From Temnothorax longispinosus (taxonomy: Eukaryota; Arthropoda; Insecta; Hymenoptera; Formicidae): a stretch of DNA of 64,000 bases. The notes below the pieces were generated by a model. That model worked only from the letters and a program-made list of their open reading frames with translations. It was not told the origin of the DNA and made no database searches. Shown here in pieces: positions 45,312-56,640 of the stretch (position 1 is the first letter of the stretch; every line of letters starts with the position of its first letter). The stretch lies in assembly GCF_030848805.1 (NCBI RefSeq), contig NC_092361.1:10001928-10065927 (forward strand). The letters are read 5' to 3'. Position numbers and translations under genes: made by a program.

Positions 45312-46981
45312 CCCGAGAAAAAATATTCATATATGATCATATATGAATATTTTTTCTCGGGATATTTTCAAAAGTTATTTTTTAAGAGTGTGTCACTTTA
45401 TTATAAAAGTAGACTCCACGATACAACTAATACAAAAATTGTGCCGCTCTATAGTGCGAGACAGTGTCGTGTCCTTTGATACCGTTCTTATAACACTGTT
45501 TGTCAAATTTTAAATACGAGAAGCAGATCCCATCGAATGCCATCTATCGAATACTTTTTGAGATGCAATATCTGATCTGATCATATATAATCTTATATGA
45601 CTATATAGGTTCATATATGATTATATATGCTCTATATATGGGTATGTAAAACTTATATCTGTGTTCATATCTTATTTATATATGTTCATATACTGTCAGA
45701 TATAAATATTTTTTCCGCGGACATTTTATTCGCCTAAAAGTCCAGGAAAAATATTCATATCTAACAGTATATGAACATATATAAATGAGATATGAACAGA
45801 TATAAGTTTTACATACTCATATATAGAGCATATATAATCATATATGGTTATCTATCGCCATATATGATCAGATCTTGTGTCATGTATAATGTACGATGTG
45901 ATCATATATGGCGATAGATAACCATATATGATCATATATGCTCTATACATGGGCATGTAAAACTTATATCTGTTCATATCTCATTTATATATGTTCACTA
46001 GCTGCCCCGGCGAACTTCGTACCGCCTAACAGTAATGAATGTAGTGATAAGACACGCAAATAGTCTCCCCTCTCCCTCCCTCCCCCCTTCCCCCTCTCTC
46101 TCTCTCTCTCTCCCTCCCTCTCTCCATCTCTCTCCCCCTCTCTTTCTCTTTCTCTCCTCCTCCTTCTCTCTCTCTCCCCTCTCTTCCTCTCTCTCTCCCC
46201 CTCTCTTTCTCTCTTTCTCTCCCTCTTTTTCTCCCCCTCTCTTTCTCTCTCTCTTCCCCCTCCCTCTCTCCCTCTCTCCCTCCCTCTATGTATTTGGATA
46301 TTTTTCTAAATTAATTTTTTTTTTTTACATGAATTTTTCCGATATTTTATTAGTTATTCTGCTATTCCGGAAAATTCTACCCCTATTTCATATGCTTGTG
46401 GTAAAAATTCGGCCCAGCCGTCCTTGAGTTATAAATGGTGTAACTAACCCGATCCTGTTTTATATATATAGATATACTGTCAGATATGAATATTTTTCCC
46501 GGACATTTTATATCATTATATCCCAATCTGGTCATATATAGACAGATCTGATCATGTTTCATATCATTTCCGGCCGTATATGAACATATACAATCATATA
46601 CAGCATCGTGTCTTGTCATATGATCATATACAGTGCCGATACAGTTATGTATGGCCACATATAATTATATCTGATAATACATGGCCGAACATTCTTTATA
46701 TACGACCATGTGAGGCCAGATACGATTATGTATAGTGTCATATCTGCTACACATAATAATATGTCTGACCATATATGAACTTATATGATCAGATCTTGTG
46801 CTATGTATAATGTACGATCTGATCATATATGGCGATAGATAACCATATATGATTATATATGCTTTATATATGGGCATGTAAAACTTATATCTGTTCATAT
46901 CTCATTTATATATGTTCATATATATATCATATATGTTTATATATGTTCATATACTGTCAGATATGAATATTTTTTCTCGGG
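45312..46981. mobile_element. F4: foldback element (CCCGAGAAAAAATATTC ends, CA duplication)
   Basis: Both ends read CCCGAGAAAAAATATTCATAT going inward, flanked by CA (45310-45311, 46982-46983). Removing it restores Gypsy-2 gag (N-Q-V-P-V-E-E-E). The interior is mostly degenerate CATATATGATCATATATG-type self-complementary repeats. A 50-bp perfect palindrome lies at 45312-45361, further internal copies of the terminus at about 45700-45760 and 46480-46500, and a retroposon fragment with a CT microsatellite. Non-coding. Confidence 0.85.
45997..46469 (+). mobile_element. Retroposon fragment with (CT)n expansion inside F4
   Basis: Begins CTAGCTGCCCCGGCGAACTTC, a start I associate with high-copy insect RTE-type/SINE retroposons (memory only). 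It has a TCTC/CCCT tract at 46063-46289 and ends with the ATTCTACCCCTATTTCATAT region shared with 18880-18940. Confidence 0.5.
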
Positions 46982-48086
46982 CAGGCACTTGATTTCCTAG
47001 AATCAACTTGTCATACAATAATAATATTCGAATTTCTTCCTGCGTTCTAACCTACTCGGTCGGTGATCAAAAGCTATGCGCATTTCTTGTAATAACTGAT
47101 TCAGGCTTATTTTAATATAATCTGATTTGGAATGAAACCAATGTAGAGTTTTCCTTTCAGTTTTGAGCTAATAAGTATCTTCGCTAAATTATCGTCAAGC
47201 TCATACGTACGAAAAAGCAGACGCACCTGCTTTTCCCACTCATTGTCAGAAAAATAAGAATCTACTCCGTTAAATTCTCTTAATAGCTCACCTATGGCCT
47301 TGACGTTGACATTCGGTCTCGTGCTCACCGAACTGTCGCTATGTCGGGGTGAATTTCTCAGCATTTCTGTTTCTCGTCGTGCCAGGGCTAGTTCTCTCTC
47401 CATAAGCTCTCTCTCACGATGCATGAATTCGATTTCTCTATGCAGCCAGTCGTGTGTTCATTGCTGTTTTCCAACGGTACTCTGCTGTTCTTCTGCACCT
47501 CCTACAGCTCCTTCTTCCAGATCTTCCCGCGTTTCTTCCGAATCATCCGGTTCGTTTACCCAATCTCCAGAGGGATCAACTTCCATTAACCGTGCTATAA
47601 GCTCAGCTTTCGCACCATTCGTTGCGAGCTGTCGCTTCTTCAGTTTCGCTTTTAACTCGACCACTGTAAACTTGGTGGAATCCCGGGACGGCATTGTGTC
47701 CATTTCAGTTACCGACGACACTCAAGTTTTTTTTGGCAATCGGCGTAACGCAACCCAATATGGCAAATAACGATGTTCTCGTTGTTATGGCGGATGGCGA
47801 TGTTCCCGTTACTAATGTCTTTGTCGCGGCAGGCAATCTCTACCGTCGAATAACGCACCGCAGTTTCACTGTCTCTAACGCTAAAGGTTCTCTCTAGTCG
47901 TTACCGCGTACTTTATACTCGTCTATATGCACAAAGCACGACACATCAACGCCACACGCACCGACGGAATATCTTCTTGTACCGTCTCTCACGATCACTA
48001 ATTCAGTCCGTGATCTGTGGTATCTTACTCGAGTCCTCGGTTACATCCTCGAGCTACACATCTTTCGGTATATCCCACTTCTGACT

Positions 48087-48266
48087 TGTAAGGGAATCGG
48101 GCGGTCAGGGCAATTAAATCTCGTCTCACTTTGTAAATAATATCTTGCGTGCGTTACAGTCGTGAGATCGGACTCGCCATCTTAACTCGAGCTTCTTCTC
48201 CTTTCTTCTTTTCCCTCTGGCGCCGGCCCCGTCGCGAACCTAACTAGCGCCATACGTGGCGTCACA
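48087..48266 (-). mobile_element. Gypsy-2 5' LTR, 180 bp
   Basis: On the minus strand it runs TGTGACGCCACG to CCCTTACA. The bases just downstream (AAGTGGGATA) match those just downstream of the Gypsy-3 LTR, marking the same leader. From there to the SAP-Gag start is an untranslated leader of about 0.37 kb. Confidence 0.7.
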
Positions 48267-48630
48267 GCGCATTAACTAATTAAAACTCGCTCAACCGCTA
48301 CAAGTTCTATTTAAGTGAGAAGCATGCTTTATAATAAATGAATAATAGCTTAAATTAACCAAGTGATTGTACAGGTCATTATATTATATTTTCTTAAATA
48401 TAAGCTTTCAAGTTTTTAATGCAATAAAATAATAATATTTTTGAGTTTCTAAAACTTGAGAATTACACTATTGTAAAAGCAATAAAATATAGTATGTTTT
48501 TTATACTTTTTTCAGATTTCGTTTATTATTTACTGGTTGGTTTATGCTACTAGTATCAGTATAAATGTTACAACGTTCGCATTTACAACAATTATTTTTT
48601 TGTATTTTTTTTGTATTTTTTTGTATGTAG

Positions 48631-48737
48631 AGGCTGTAAAAGTACAATTTGCTGATGTTAGCGAAGAACATATCAAACAGAGCATTAAAAAATGGCTTGA
48701 TGGTTCAAAAATGAGATTGCCCCGTGCTCAAACGTAA
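48631..48737 (+). CDS. Terminal-exon-like segment
   Basis: After a long T-rich tract ending TATGTAG, an open segment encodes VQFADVSEEHIKQSIKKWL..MRLPRAQT and stops. The charged helix pattern resembles C-termini of the DUF4806-like family suggested at 4471-4737, but this is weak. Confidence 0.25.
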
Positions 48738-49399
48738 TTATAAACAACATTTTGCATTTTCAATAAATACTGTAACAACTTTTTTTATGGGAAACCGAGT
48801 TTAAAGGAAAAATTCTCATATTTTAACTATTTTAACTGTTAAAGGTATTTGCATGATCTTCGTGTTTTTATAAATAATTTTTTATCCTCTACTCAAAATC
48901 GTAACATTTTGGGTTGTTATAGTATTGTTCTAGAGGTGTTATTTTGTATACACTAGTTATTTTATTTTGTCATATTTATCAAAATTGTCTAATTTTTCAA
49001 GCAAGCTCTTAAAAAAAAATATTATACAACCAATAATACCTAAAAATGATGATTCAAAAGTTTAAATTAAAGAAATATGTTATGTATTAAAATATTTTAT
49101 TACAATAATATATTCTAATACTGGTAAAAAGATTACATTGCAAAAAAATGTAACGTACTTTACAATAAAATATTACAAAAATAAATATAAAAATAAAATT
49201 TTTAATATATTAATTATTTTGCACCGAAATTGCACGCTCTTTCTTTATAACGCACAATTGATCTTAACTGAACAGAATTGAACGGAAAAATATTGAGAAA
49301 TCGTTAAAAACCATAAAGAATTATGTTGATATAACCTATTTTTTGTATCGGGAGAGAGAAACCTGAGAGAGGCCATCTTGGCGTTTTTCGTCAATTTTT

Positions 49400-49925
49400 G
49401 ACCTCAACAAAGTTAGCCCCCCCAAGTGGATTATTGATATATTTTTTTTTACCAATCGTTTGGTGGTGGATTGGTAGTATTTGGTACCGTATTCAAAACG
49501 TTCGGTAGTTTCTCGTTTTTCTAGAAAATCAAAAACAAATTTTTGATTTTTTTTTAGTTCCCCCACTTTGACTGTGGTAGTTTTTTTTTTTTTTTTAATC
49601 GATTGGCGATTGATTGGCAATGTTTGGTACCGCATTAAAAACTTTTGGTGGTTGCGCGTTTCTTTAGAAAATCAAAAAAACAAATTTTTGATCTTTTCTT
49701 AGCTCCCCCACTTTGACTGTGGTAATTTTTTTTTTTTATCGATTGGCGATTGATTGGCAATGTTTGGTACCGCATTGAAACCTTTTGGTAGTTTCGCGTT
49801 TTAAAAAGAAAGAATTAATTGTCAACAAATTTTTAACCTTCTTTAGCGCCTACACTTTGACTGTTAGGAATTTTAAATTCTTTTTTTACCAATTGTTTAG
49901 TGGTTGATTGGTAATGTTAAGAGCT
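49400..49925. repeat. Subterminal tandem repeat, about 145-bp unit
   Basis: CCCACTTTGACTGTGG followed by a T run, ATCGATTGGCGATTGATTGG and TTTGGTACCGCATT recurs at about 49563, 49710 and, degraded, at about 49420 and 49850. Such arrays near transposon ends often bind the transposase. That is inference here. Confidence 0.7.
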
Positions 49926-50145
49926 GTAAGTTATAGAAAATTTTATTTTAACATTCCAGTTATGTATAGTGACGATTGCACACATTGTGGGCATTCAGGA
50001 GCGCATACGTATGTACACGCACTAGGCTCTGGGGTCACATGCGCATGCTCTAGGGCTTAAGCGGGGCACACACACTTCTGCACAACGCATAATGCGTAAG
50101 CATAAGAAAATCACAACGGAAAAATTCTGTGACTAATTTTTGATA

Positions 50146-53100
50146 GGAGATGGAAAAGCTTTTCATGTCTTGATCGAGATCTCAATCGTCTAAAATTATG
50201 TATTGGTACATCTTACCCAAGTCTTCCAGACAATTATCTCGACAAGATTTTGCAGGAGATTAGAAAACGATTTCTTCCACAGCTAAATTCAAGATGGAAT
50301 ACAGTGCAACGATCAAAGCCGAGATTCTATAAGAAGTACAGTACTTGGTTACAAGGTATTTTTGAAGTCGAATTTGAAGTTGCAAGTTCTACTCCAACTA
50401 GGCCATCAAGCTATTCAGTAGGCAGACCAAAAAAGAGTTTCGACGAATGCTGTGATCGTGCAAAACGGATGAAACTAAGCGAATTACGCGCTGCTTACCC
50501 ACAACAAATGATCGATGCCGCTTCAAGTAAAATACAAAATCAGAAAAATGGTTTTGATGCTAACACTGCTCTGGCATTAATAATGGATGCTCAGTTATCA
50601 AGACGATCGACAGTATGAAACAATAAGAGCTGCGACGAAGAAAATTGGATTCGATATATTTCCATCGTATAAAAATATCCAAAAATCAAAACAGGATTGC
50701 TACCCAGACGACATTAATATTACAGAGAGTTCGGCGTCAAATAATTTACAAAAATTACTAGATCATACTGCAAAAAGACTATTTGAGACAATAGATAAGG
50801 AAAATATGGTTGATGTCAATGAATTAACATTACTCACGAAATGGGGTTGTGATGGATCATCAGGTCAGAGCGTATACAAACAAAGTTTTATGAACAAAGA
50901 AATATCTGATGAATATATGTTGTGACGTGACATTTGTCACGTCCGCCGCCCAGGCGATAGCTCGGCCGAGGGGAAGGTCTGGGATGGCGCCTCGACTCGG
51001 GTCGAGGAAGGGCTACCCGCGTTAACTAACCTTTTTTGAGAAACATTCCGTAGGGATGACAGGTGGTGCCGGAGCGTGGAATCACGACCAGTTGTAACGA
51101 CGACAGTCGCGACGAGGGAGAAACGGGCGCTCGGAGGACGCACGACGGAGTGGTCGGGCGGGACCTGCCGCTGGAAAAGCGCCGGGAATGCCTCGCCCAG
51201 CGTAACACGGCCCCGCCGCAGCATGAACACGGGTGCGCCACCGCGACTGCAGCGCGGGTGGACGACCCACACACTCACCCGACGGCGCCCCAAGGGCCGA
51301 GCGGCGCCGCCACGGTCTGATCAGCCGGGCGGAAAACCGCGAGGGGCCCGCGCACAACCAGCAGCCGAATCAAATGTGCCGCGGGAAAATGGCGAAAATC
51401 GTCTGCAACGTCGCGAACAGGGCGACGCACACAACCAATCGGCGGGGCAGAAGAACTGCGAGCTTGAGGGCGCAAGTGCGGGGGTCCGGCGTGGTCCCGC
51501 CGAACCGACCGCTCCTGACTGTCGATCTAGCCGCGGACGAGGAGCCACCCTTGAAGGAGCGCCCCGACGCCGCCGAGCAGCAGCGAGCAGCTAAATTGTA
51601 AGATCTCCACTCCGGTGCCGCCTATTCATTGAGGGCTCGATCTCGGTCGCGACACGGTGCCGGAAAGGCGTATATCGAGTAGATTACCGTGTGAATCGGC
51701 CTGATTACGTGTCGTACTTAGCTACCGGCTCCCGCCGTTGTGGATGCCGGGAAGATCATCGCGGCTGCTTGTCGGGACCGCGGGCACGTGGCCGGCCGAG
51801 ATCGTAGCCAGAAACAGTAAAAGCCCTACTCGAAAACTTGCGTGTGATCGGCAGTCAATTCGCGTATCGCGTCGTGTGCGTCTCGTGAATATTGTGTTTA
51901 GAGTTGCGAATTACGGGATATTGTCGCGTGTCGCGTACGGAAGTCCTGTGTGCGTGTCGGGAGGGACCGCGCCGGGCTCCTTTTGCGTATCATTGTCGCG
52001 TTATTGTCGCGTTTCGCGTACGGAAGTCCCGTGTGCGTGTCGGGAGGGACCGCGCCGGGCACCTTGGGGGGCGTTGAGGTGCATCGCGGGCCTCGCGGAT
52101 ATCTTGCGCCGTGTGTGCGGGCAAATATCGTCGCGTTTGCTCGCATAGGAATCTCGCGAGCACGCCATTCGGGCGTTGCATACATTGTGTCGCGCGGGTG
52201 AGAATTGTTATGTCGAGTGTATGAGAATCGTTTGCGTCGGGCGTGTGAGAATCGCCGAGCGTTCGGGATCCGGAGATTAAGACGTGGGCAGATTGACATT
52301 ATCGCGGGGTCGCGCCTAGAATTGAAAGCTTCGCTCGCGAAGGGAGCCTTGCGAGCGTGAACATCACGCACTCCGCGCGTGCGGTAACGGCCGACCCGAG
52401 TACCGCGGTAATGCCGGCCATTGAGCGAGATCCGGCCTTGGTTTCCCGATACGATTTGTTCGTTTGTGTTTATTGAAGGAAATATATCTAATTACTATTG
52501 TTTATTGTCGGGCTTTATTTCTGTGTTGCTTGCGTCACGCTCCTTCTCCACCTTCACCCCTTTCACGCGGAGTTACGCCCTGAGCTTGTGGCGAGATTAA
52601 GGAGGAGAACGCTATCGAGACGTGGTGCGCGTCTATAATCGCACCTGGCGCCCAATCGAATGGTATCGCCCGAGACCTCAGATACTAGAATTACGGTAAG
52701 AGAAGTGACTTCGCTATCCCCTTCGAGCTATCGTCCGGTGGTCGGCGGATTAATTTGTAGCCACGCTCCCTCGGCCAGCGAGACCGAGGGAAATCGGGTT
52801 GCAATGTTTATGACTTCATTGGTGCCCTTACGTCTTACTTCATTTTACGATAAAAATATTATTATTTGGAATAATGATCGACCTTCTTCAACGAGATATT
52901 GCAGAGCAATACAATTTGAATACACAAAAGAAACTGCTAAAAAAATAAAAAGTGAAAAGCAACGTATGGATGACGAAATTGATCAATTACGAAAAACAGA
53001 AATAGAAAAGTTCGGAACCACATTCAAAATAAATCATCAAATGATATTTACGATGATAGACGGTAAGGTAGCTCAAGCTGTAACCCCCACGCCTTCATCA

Positions 53101-53888
53101 TCTTCGCGCTTCATTTTCGGTTCCAAACCATCTCAAATGAACAACGTAACAGAAATAAATAAAAGGTCTAACAAAGAAGAAGCACTCAAATTAGGAATAT
53201 CACCCTTGCACGCACGAATCAAATTCATGGAGTGTATATTACATTATTGCCTACAATTTGTCTTTCAAGAAGTGGTCAACAACGCCAGAAACACGCGTTC
53301 AAAAAGAAGAAACAAAAAAAAAAGAATACAAGACGCTTTTTATAATAAACTTGGACTGAGGGTAGACATCGTTAAACAAGGTTCCGGATCATCTAATGAC
53401 GGAAATAGTTCTCGACGATTTTTTGCTGATCCAAAAATCACAGCAGAAATAACTGGAGTTGACGAGGAATTGATCAGAAGATTTTCCACAATATTACAAA
53501 CGATTAATTGTGGTGAAGAAATAAATTCAGAAAAATTCGGTTCTTATGCGTACAAGGCAGCGGAAATATTTATTGAAAAATATTCTTGGTACTTTATGCC
53601 AATTACCGTTCATAAAATTCTTCTTCACGGTAAGGAAATTATAGAAAATGCAGCGTTACCTGTTGAGACATTATCGGAAGAAGCTCAAGAGGCAAGAAAT
53701 AAGGACTATAAACGATATCGACTTAATCATAGTAGAAAATGTAGCCGTCTGTTTACAAATGAAGATGTTATGCATATATAATGCTCGTGTCATCCGATCC
53801 GTTAATAACTAGTTTAAGAAGTAAACCACATAAAAAAAATTTAGACTTAAGCGATGAAACGCAAGAATTATTTTGCTCTTATACGTAA
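50146..53888 (+). pseudogene. RAG1/Transib-like DDE transposase, two frameshifts and an LTR-type insertion
   Basis: A reading frame begins after AG at about 50145 and covers GRPKKSFDECCDR..LRAAYP, the first putative catalytic Asp in LTKWGCDGSSGQS (about 50845), a second in LRVDIVKQ..NDGN (about 53370), and a Glu in LSEEAQEARNK..RKCSR (about 53690). The last motif resembles the C-terminal SEGNESGNK..R..R region of RAG1. The spacing and Trp/Tyr/His motif (KYSWYFMPITVHKIL) also fit RAG1/Transib-like enzymes, recognised from memory. Lesions: a 4-nt excess at about 50611, a slip at about 53778 before the terminal SSDPLITS segment, and the 1.9-kb insertion at 50921. The correct superfamily (Transib versus another CMC-like group) is open. 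Confidence 0.6.
50921..52803 (+). mobile_element. LTR-type insertion (TGTGACG..TTGCA, ATGT duplication)
   Basis: ATGT flanks both sides (50917-50920, 52804-52807). Removing it restores the transposase frame (D-E-Y-M-F-M-T). The element holds an LTR-like region up to AATCGCACC at about 52636, a TGGCGCCCAA primer-site-like sequence (52638), a donor-like ACGGTAAGAG and a short tail ending ..GTTGCA. Direct repeats of TCGCGTACGGAAGTCC..GTGTGCGTGTCGGGAGGGACC occur at about 51930 and 52010. No pol gene. Confidence 0.75.
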
Positions 53889-54717
53889 ATTAAATGTAAA
53901 TTGACTTTTTATTTAATTTCAATCAAATACTTGTTCCTATCATTAATTTTTAATAAATATACACTTTTGCAATTTTTATAAGTCAACATTGAAAGGTTCT
54001 ATGATCATTTATTGCATATTTTACAAGTAACATAATTTTTTCCGCGATTCGCGCAAACGGCTCCACTGTGCGCCGGGCCGGCCGAGCGCGGCCGCCGCGG
54101 CCGCAGCATATCCCCTCTAACTGGCTAGTTCGGACACGAACCATTAGCACGGACGCAAACCATGTGCGGTTACCGAGCGAAACGACGTAGTTAAGTTGCA
54201 CTTTCTCAGGCGGCGCGTCGGAAAATCCGGCACACAAAAATTGACGAAAAACGCCGGGGTGGCTTCTCTCAGCTGCCGATACAAAATTCTTTATGGTTTT
54301 TAACGATTTCTCAATATTTTTCCGTTCAATTCTGTTCAATTAGGATCAATTGTGCGCTATAAAGAAATTAAGAGCGTGCAATTTCGGTGCAAAATAATTA
54401 ATATATTAAAAATTTTATTTTTATAATATATTTATTTTTGTAATATTTTATTGTAAAGTACGTTACATTTTTTTGCAATGTAATCTTTTTACCAGTATTA
54501 GAATATATTATTGTAATAAAATATTTTAATACATAACATATTTCTTCAATTTAAACTTCTGAATCATCATTTTCAGGTGGTATTATTGGTTGTATAATAT
54601 TTTTTTTTTTAAGAGCTTGCCTGAAAAATTAGACAATTTTGATAAATATGACATAATAAAATAACTAGTGTATACGAAATAACACCTCTAGAACAATACT
54701 ATAACAACCCAAAATGT

Positions 54718-55004
54718 ATTAAAAAATGTATATTTAGTATCACCTTGTTCCGTGCAACTTCTAGTCTCCAGAAATGTATAATAACACCATATAATTAATC
54801 CCAGATACAGGTAATTAATTAAAAACGAAGTGTCTTACACTGGGGTACCAACTTCACATTTGTCAAAACGATTGTAATAAAAAATCTAAAAAATTGGGTG
54901 CAATATAGTCGTAAGTTTTTCAACTATTATAATAATGATAAAAAATGACTTTTTGGCAGTTTTGGGTCATTAATTCTGATTATTTTGACATTGGCGCCGA
55001 CAGT
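54718..55004. other. AT-rich spacer, no feature
   Basis: Between the transposon arm and the GAGGTTAGGTTGTGACCGG start of cassette copy 2. Nothing recognised. Confidence 0.5.
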
Positions 55005-55455
55005 GAGGTTAGGTTGTGACCGGACGTCACTCTCTGGGTACGTGGATCACACGAAAATATAAAATCTCAGCCAGATTTGCCTATCAAACGGTCGCCACTC
55101 GGTTTAACCTTGATATACCAAGAAGGTAAATATCGAAATTATAGCACGATGTTGAAACAATACTCCATTAATCCTCTTTTATTTTCAGGTTCTCGACGCT
55201 GGATGTCTCGACGCCCCGACGCTGCCTCCGCTGCTGGATTACCGATGGACAACGTTGAACCACCCACCGACGGAACAGGTAAGTAGAAAATTTGTATGTT
55301 TATCTAATCGACCAATTTCCTTTTCAGCTTCTCGCCCCGGATGGATCTCAACTGCCGCTGACTGTCCCAGATCCTCGCTTTATCGCATACTGGAACGCCG
55401 CTGGACAACGATGGATCGATGCCGTAGGACAAGGTAAGTCGCAGGTAAGTAATTT
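55005..55455 (+). repeat. Array of exon/mini-intron-like cassettes, copy 2
   Basis: Opens GAGGTTAGGTTGTGACCGG and CGGTCGCCACTCGGTTTAACC like copy 1. Donor-like sites lie at about 55125 (AAGGTAAAT), 55279 (CAGGTAAGT) and 55433 (AAGGTAAGT, with a second GGTAAGT 10 nt later), so the period is about 154 bp. The T-rich/AG acceptors TTTATTTTCAG (55188) and TTCCTTTTCAG (55327) define mini-introns of about 64 and 49 nt. The exon-like parts share TCTCG.C..GGATG.. and CTGGACAACG. Confidence 0.7.
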
Positions 55456-56358
55456 AAATTAACTTGACACTGCGTATATTAACAAACGATTAATTTATTT
55501 CTTATCGTCGTATTTAATTACAAAGATTGTCGCGCCGTATGCGCTTCACGCTGACACTTTTCGTCGAACGTTGTTATAAATGGTAATTAATTACCGCTCG
55601 CAATAGTTATACGAGTTATGTTTAACGCGCAAGTACGCGGGAGTGCTTGGTTGTAATATATCGCTGCGCTAAACTACGCGCCAAGTCCGTATTGTATGAG
55701 CAAATCTTAAGTACGTGTTACCGCGACCACGATATCCGAGCGACTGCCTCGAGTTGCCGGGCTCTCGCGGCGTTCCCACCTCCGGATCGTCGTTCCCACC
55801 ATCGGTACTAACTGCGTCGCAGTACTTTTCCACGCCAGATGGTGAACGCTTTTTCTTTTCTTATGCTATTTTTTCGCGTTCGGTGTCGCCCGTGGTTCTT
55901 ATTTCGAGCTTCGCAAGTGTTCGCACGCATTCGCATAGGCCCTCTCGGACCCCGGGCCCCTGGTTCTTGAGTCTGGGGTTCGTTCGGCCGAGTGGTCCCG
56001 TTGACCCCTCGGATCCTCCCTGGCGCCTCCCCTGGTGACCCTCCGTCCGCTCATTCCCGCCGGTGTCCCTGGCGCGTCGCGGGTCGGGTGGTTGATCTTG
56101 GGGTCCTCCCTTTGGCGGACTCCGTGGTCTACCCTTCAGCTGTGACCGCTGTGCCCTCGTTCGCGGGGGACAATTCGTGTCCCCGCTATCTCGCGGGCCC
56201 GTCGCTGGATTTTCGCCGCAACCGGTCCTATCTCCTCCACTCGGGTCTCCTGTCGGGGCCCGCTCGCTGGCTCGTTCGGTCATCCTCCTGCGGCTCGTCT
56301 GCCGGGGTCAATCAGGCCCCGGTTCTCCTATTTGTTGCGTCGCTATCTCCTACGAGGA
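55456..56358. other. Unassigned region downstream of cassette copy 2
   Basis: It contains GACTGCCTCGAG..GCCGGGCTC shared with the equivalent position at 35.4 kb. Open frames on both strands lack recognisable domains. Confidence 0.4.
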
Positions 56359-56640
56359 ACGCTAGCCATAAGGGCTCTTTGGACTCGCTTATTCGGTATT
56401 TAGCATAATAAAATGTAGGTGTTCGCCGCTCCCATGTTCGCTGCTGCCCCTCGGGTGTCCTCAGCTCCGCGGCTAGGCGAACGGTTGCAAGGAACGCCAG
56501 CCATAAGGGCTCTTCGGACTCGCATGCCCGGTATTCAGCATCATAGACTACTGGTGTTCGCCGCTGTTATAGCCGCTGCTGCTCCCTGGGTGCCCCCGGC
56601 TCCACGGCTAAGCTAACGGTTGCAAGGTGCGGTCCGTGCT
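56359..56640. repeat. Tandem repeat of about 125-150 bp, two copies or more
   Basis: GAACGC.AGCCATAAGGGCTCTT.GGACTCGC and GTGTTCGCCGCT each occur twice in the same order. AT-rich DNA with no gene follows to 57276, apart from the TIR relic at 57160-57210. Confidence 0.7.

Larger units (their letters stand above)
45199..47721 (-). pseudogene. Gypsy-2 Gag with N-terminal SAP domain, interrupted by F4
   Basis: Minus strand. It starts at 47721 or the internal Met slightly downstream. Residues about 10-45 form a SAP-like helix-extended-helix (TVVELKAKLKKRQL..GAKAELIARL), followed by an acidic linker. An in-frame TGA lies at 47458-47460. A coiled segment (HRERELMERELALARRE) and a capsid-like region ending SSKLKGK follow, then a frame slip near 47150. 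F4 occupies 46981-45312. Beyond it, EEEDILEHMIDGI continues in frame and matches Gypsy-3, followed by a TAA, and the gene stops at Harbinger-2. SAP domains bind DNA, and their presence in Gag is unusual for Gypsy elements. Confidence 0.82.
48904..54717 (+). mobile_element. Long-TIR transposon encoding a RAG1/Transib-like transposase
   Basis: Inverted arms 48904-49400 and 54235-54717 (about 490 bp, high similarity) begin ACATTTTGGGTTG and bracket one large gene. A subterminal tandem array follows the left arm. I see no convincing target duplication, so the outermost bases are approximate. A 50-bp relic of the same arm occurs at about 57160-57210. Confidence 0.75.

Noticed and set aside
46035..46427. 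130-codon Ser/Pro/Leu open frame
   Set aside because: Encoded by the CT microsatellite inside F4.
51063..51601. Long GC-rich open frames in the LTR-type insertion
   Set aside because: Open on several frames and both strands because of high GC; no domain; the region lies within an LTR-like segment.
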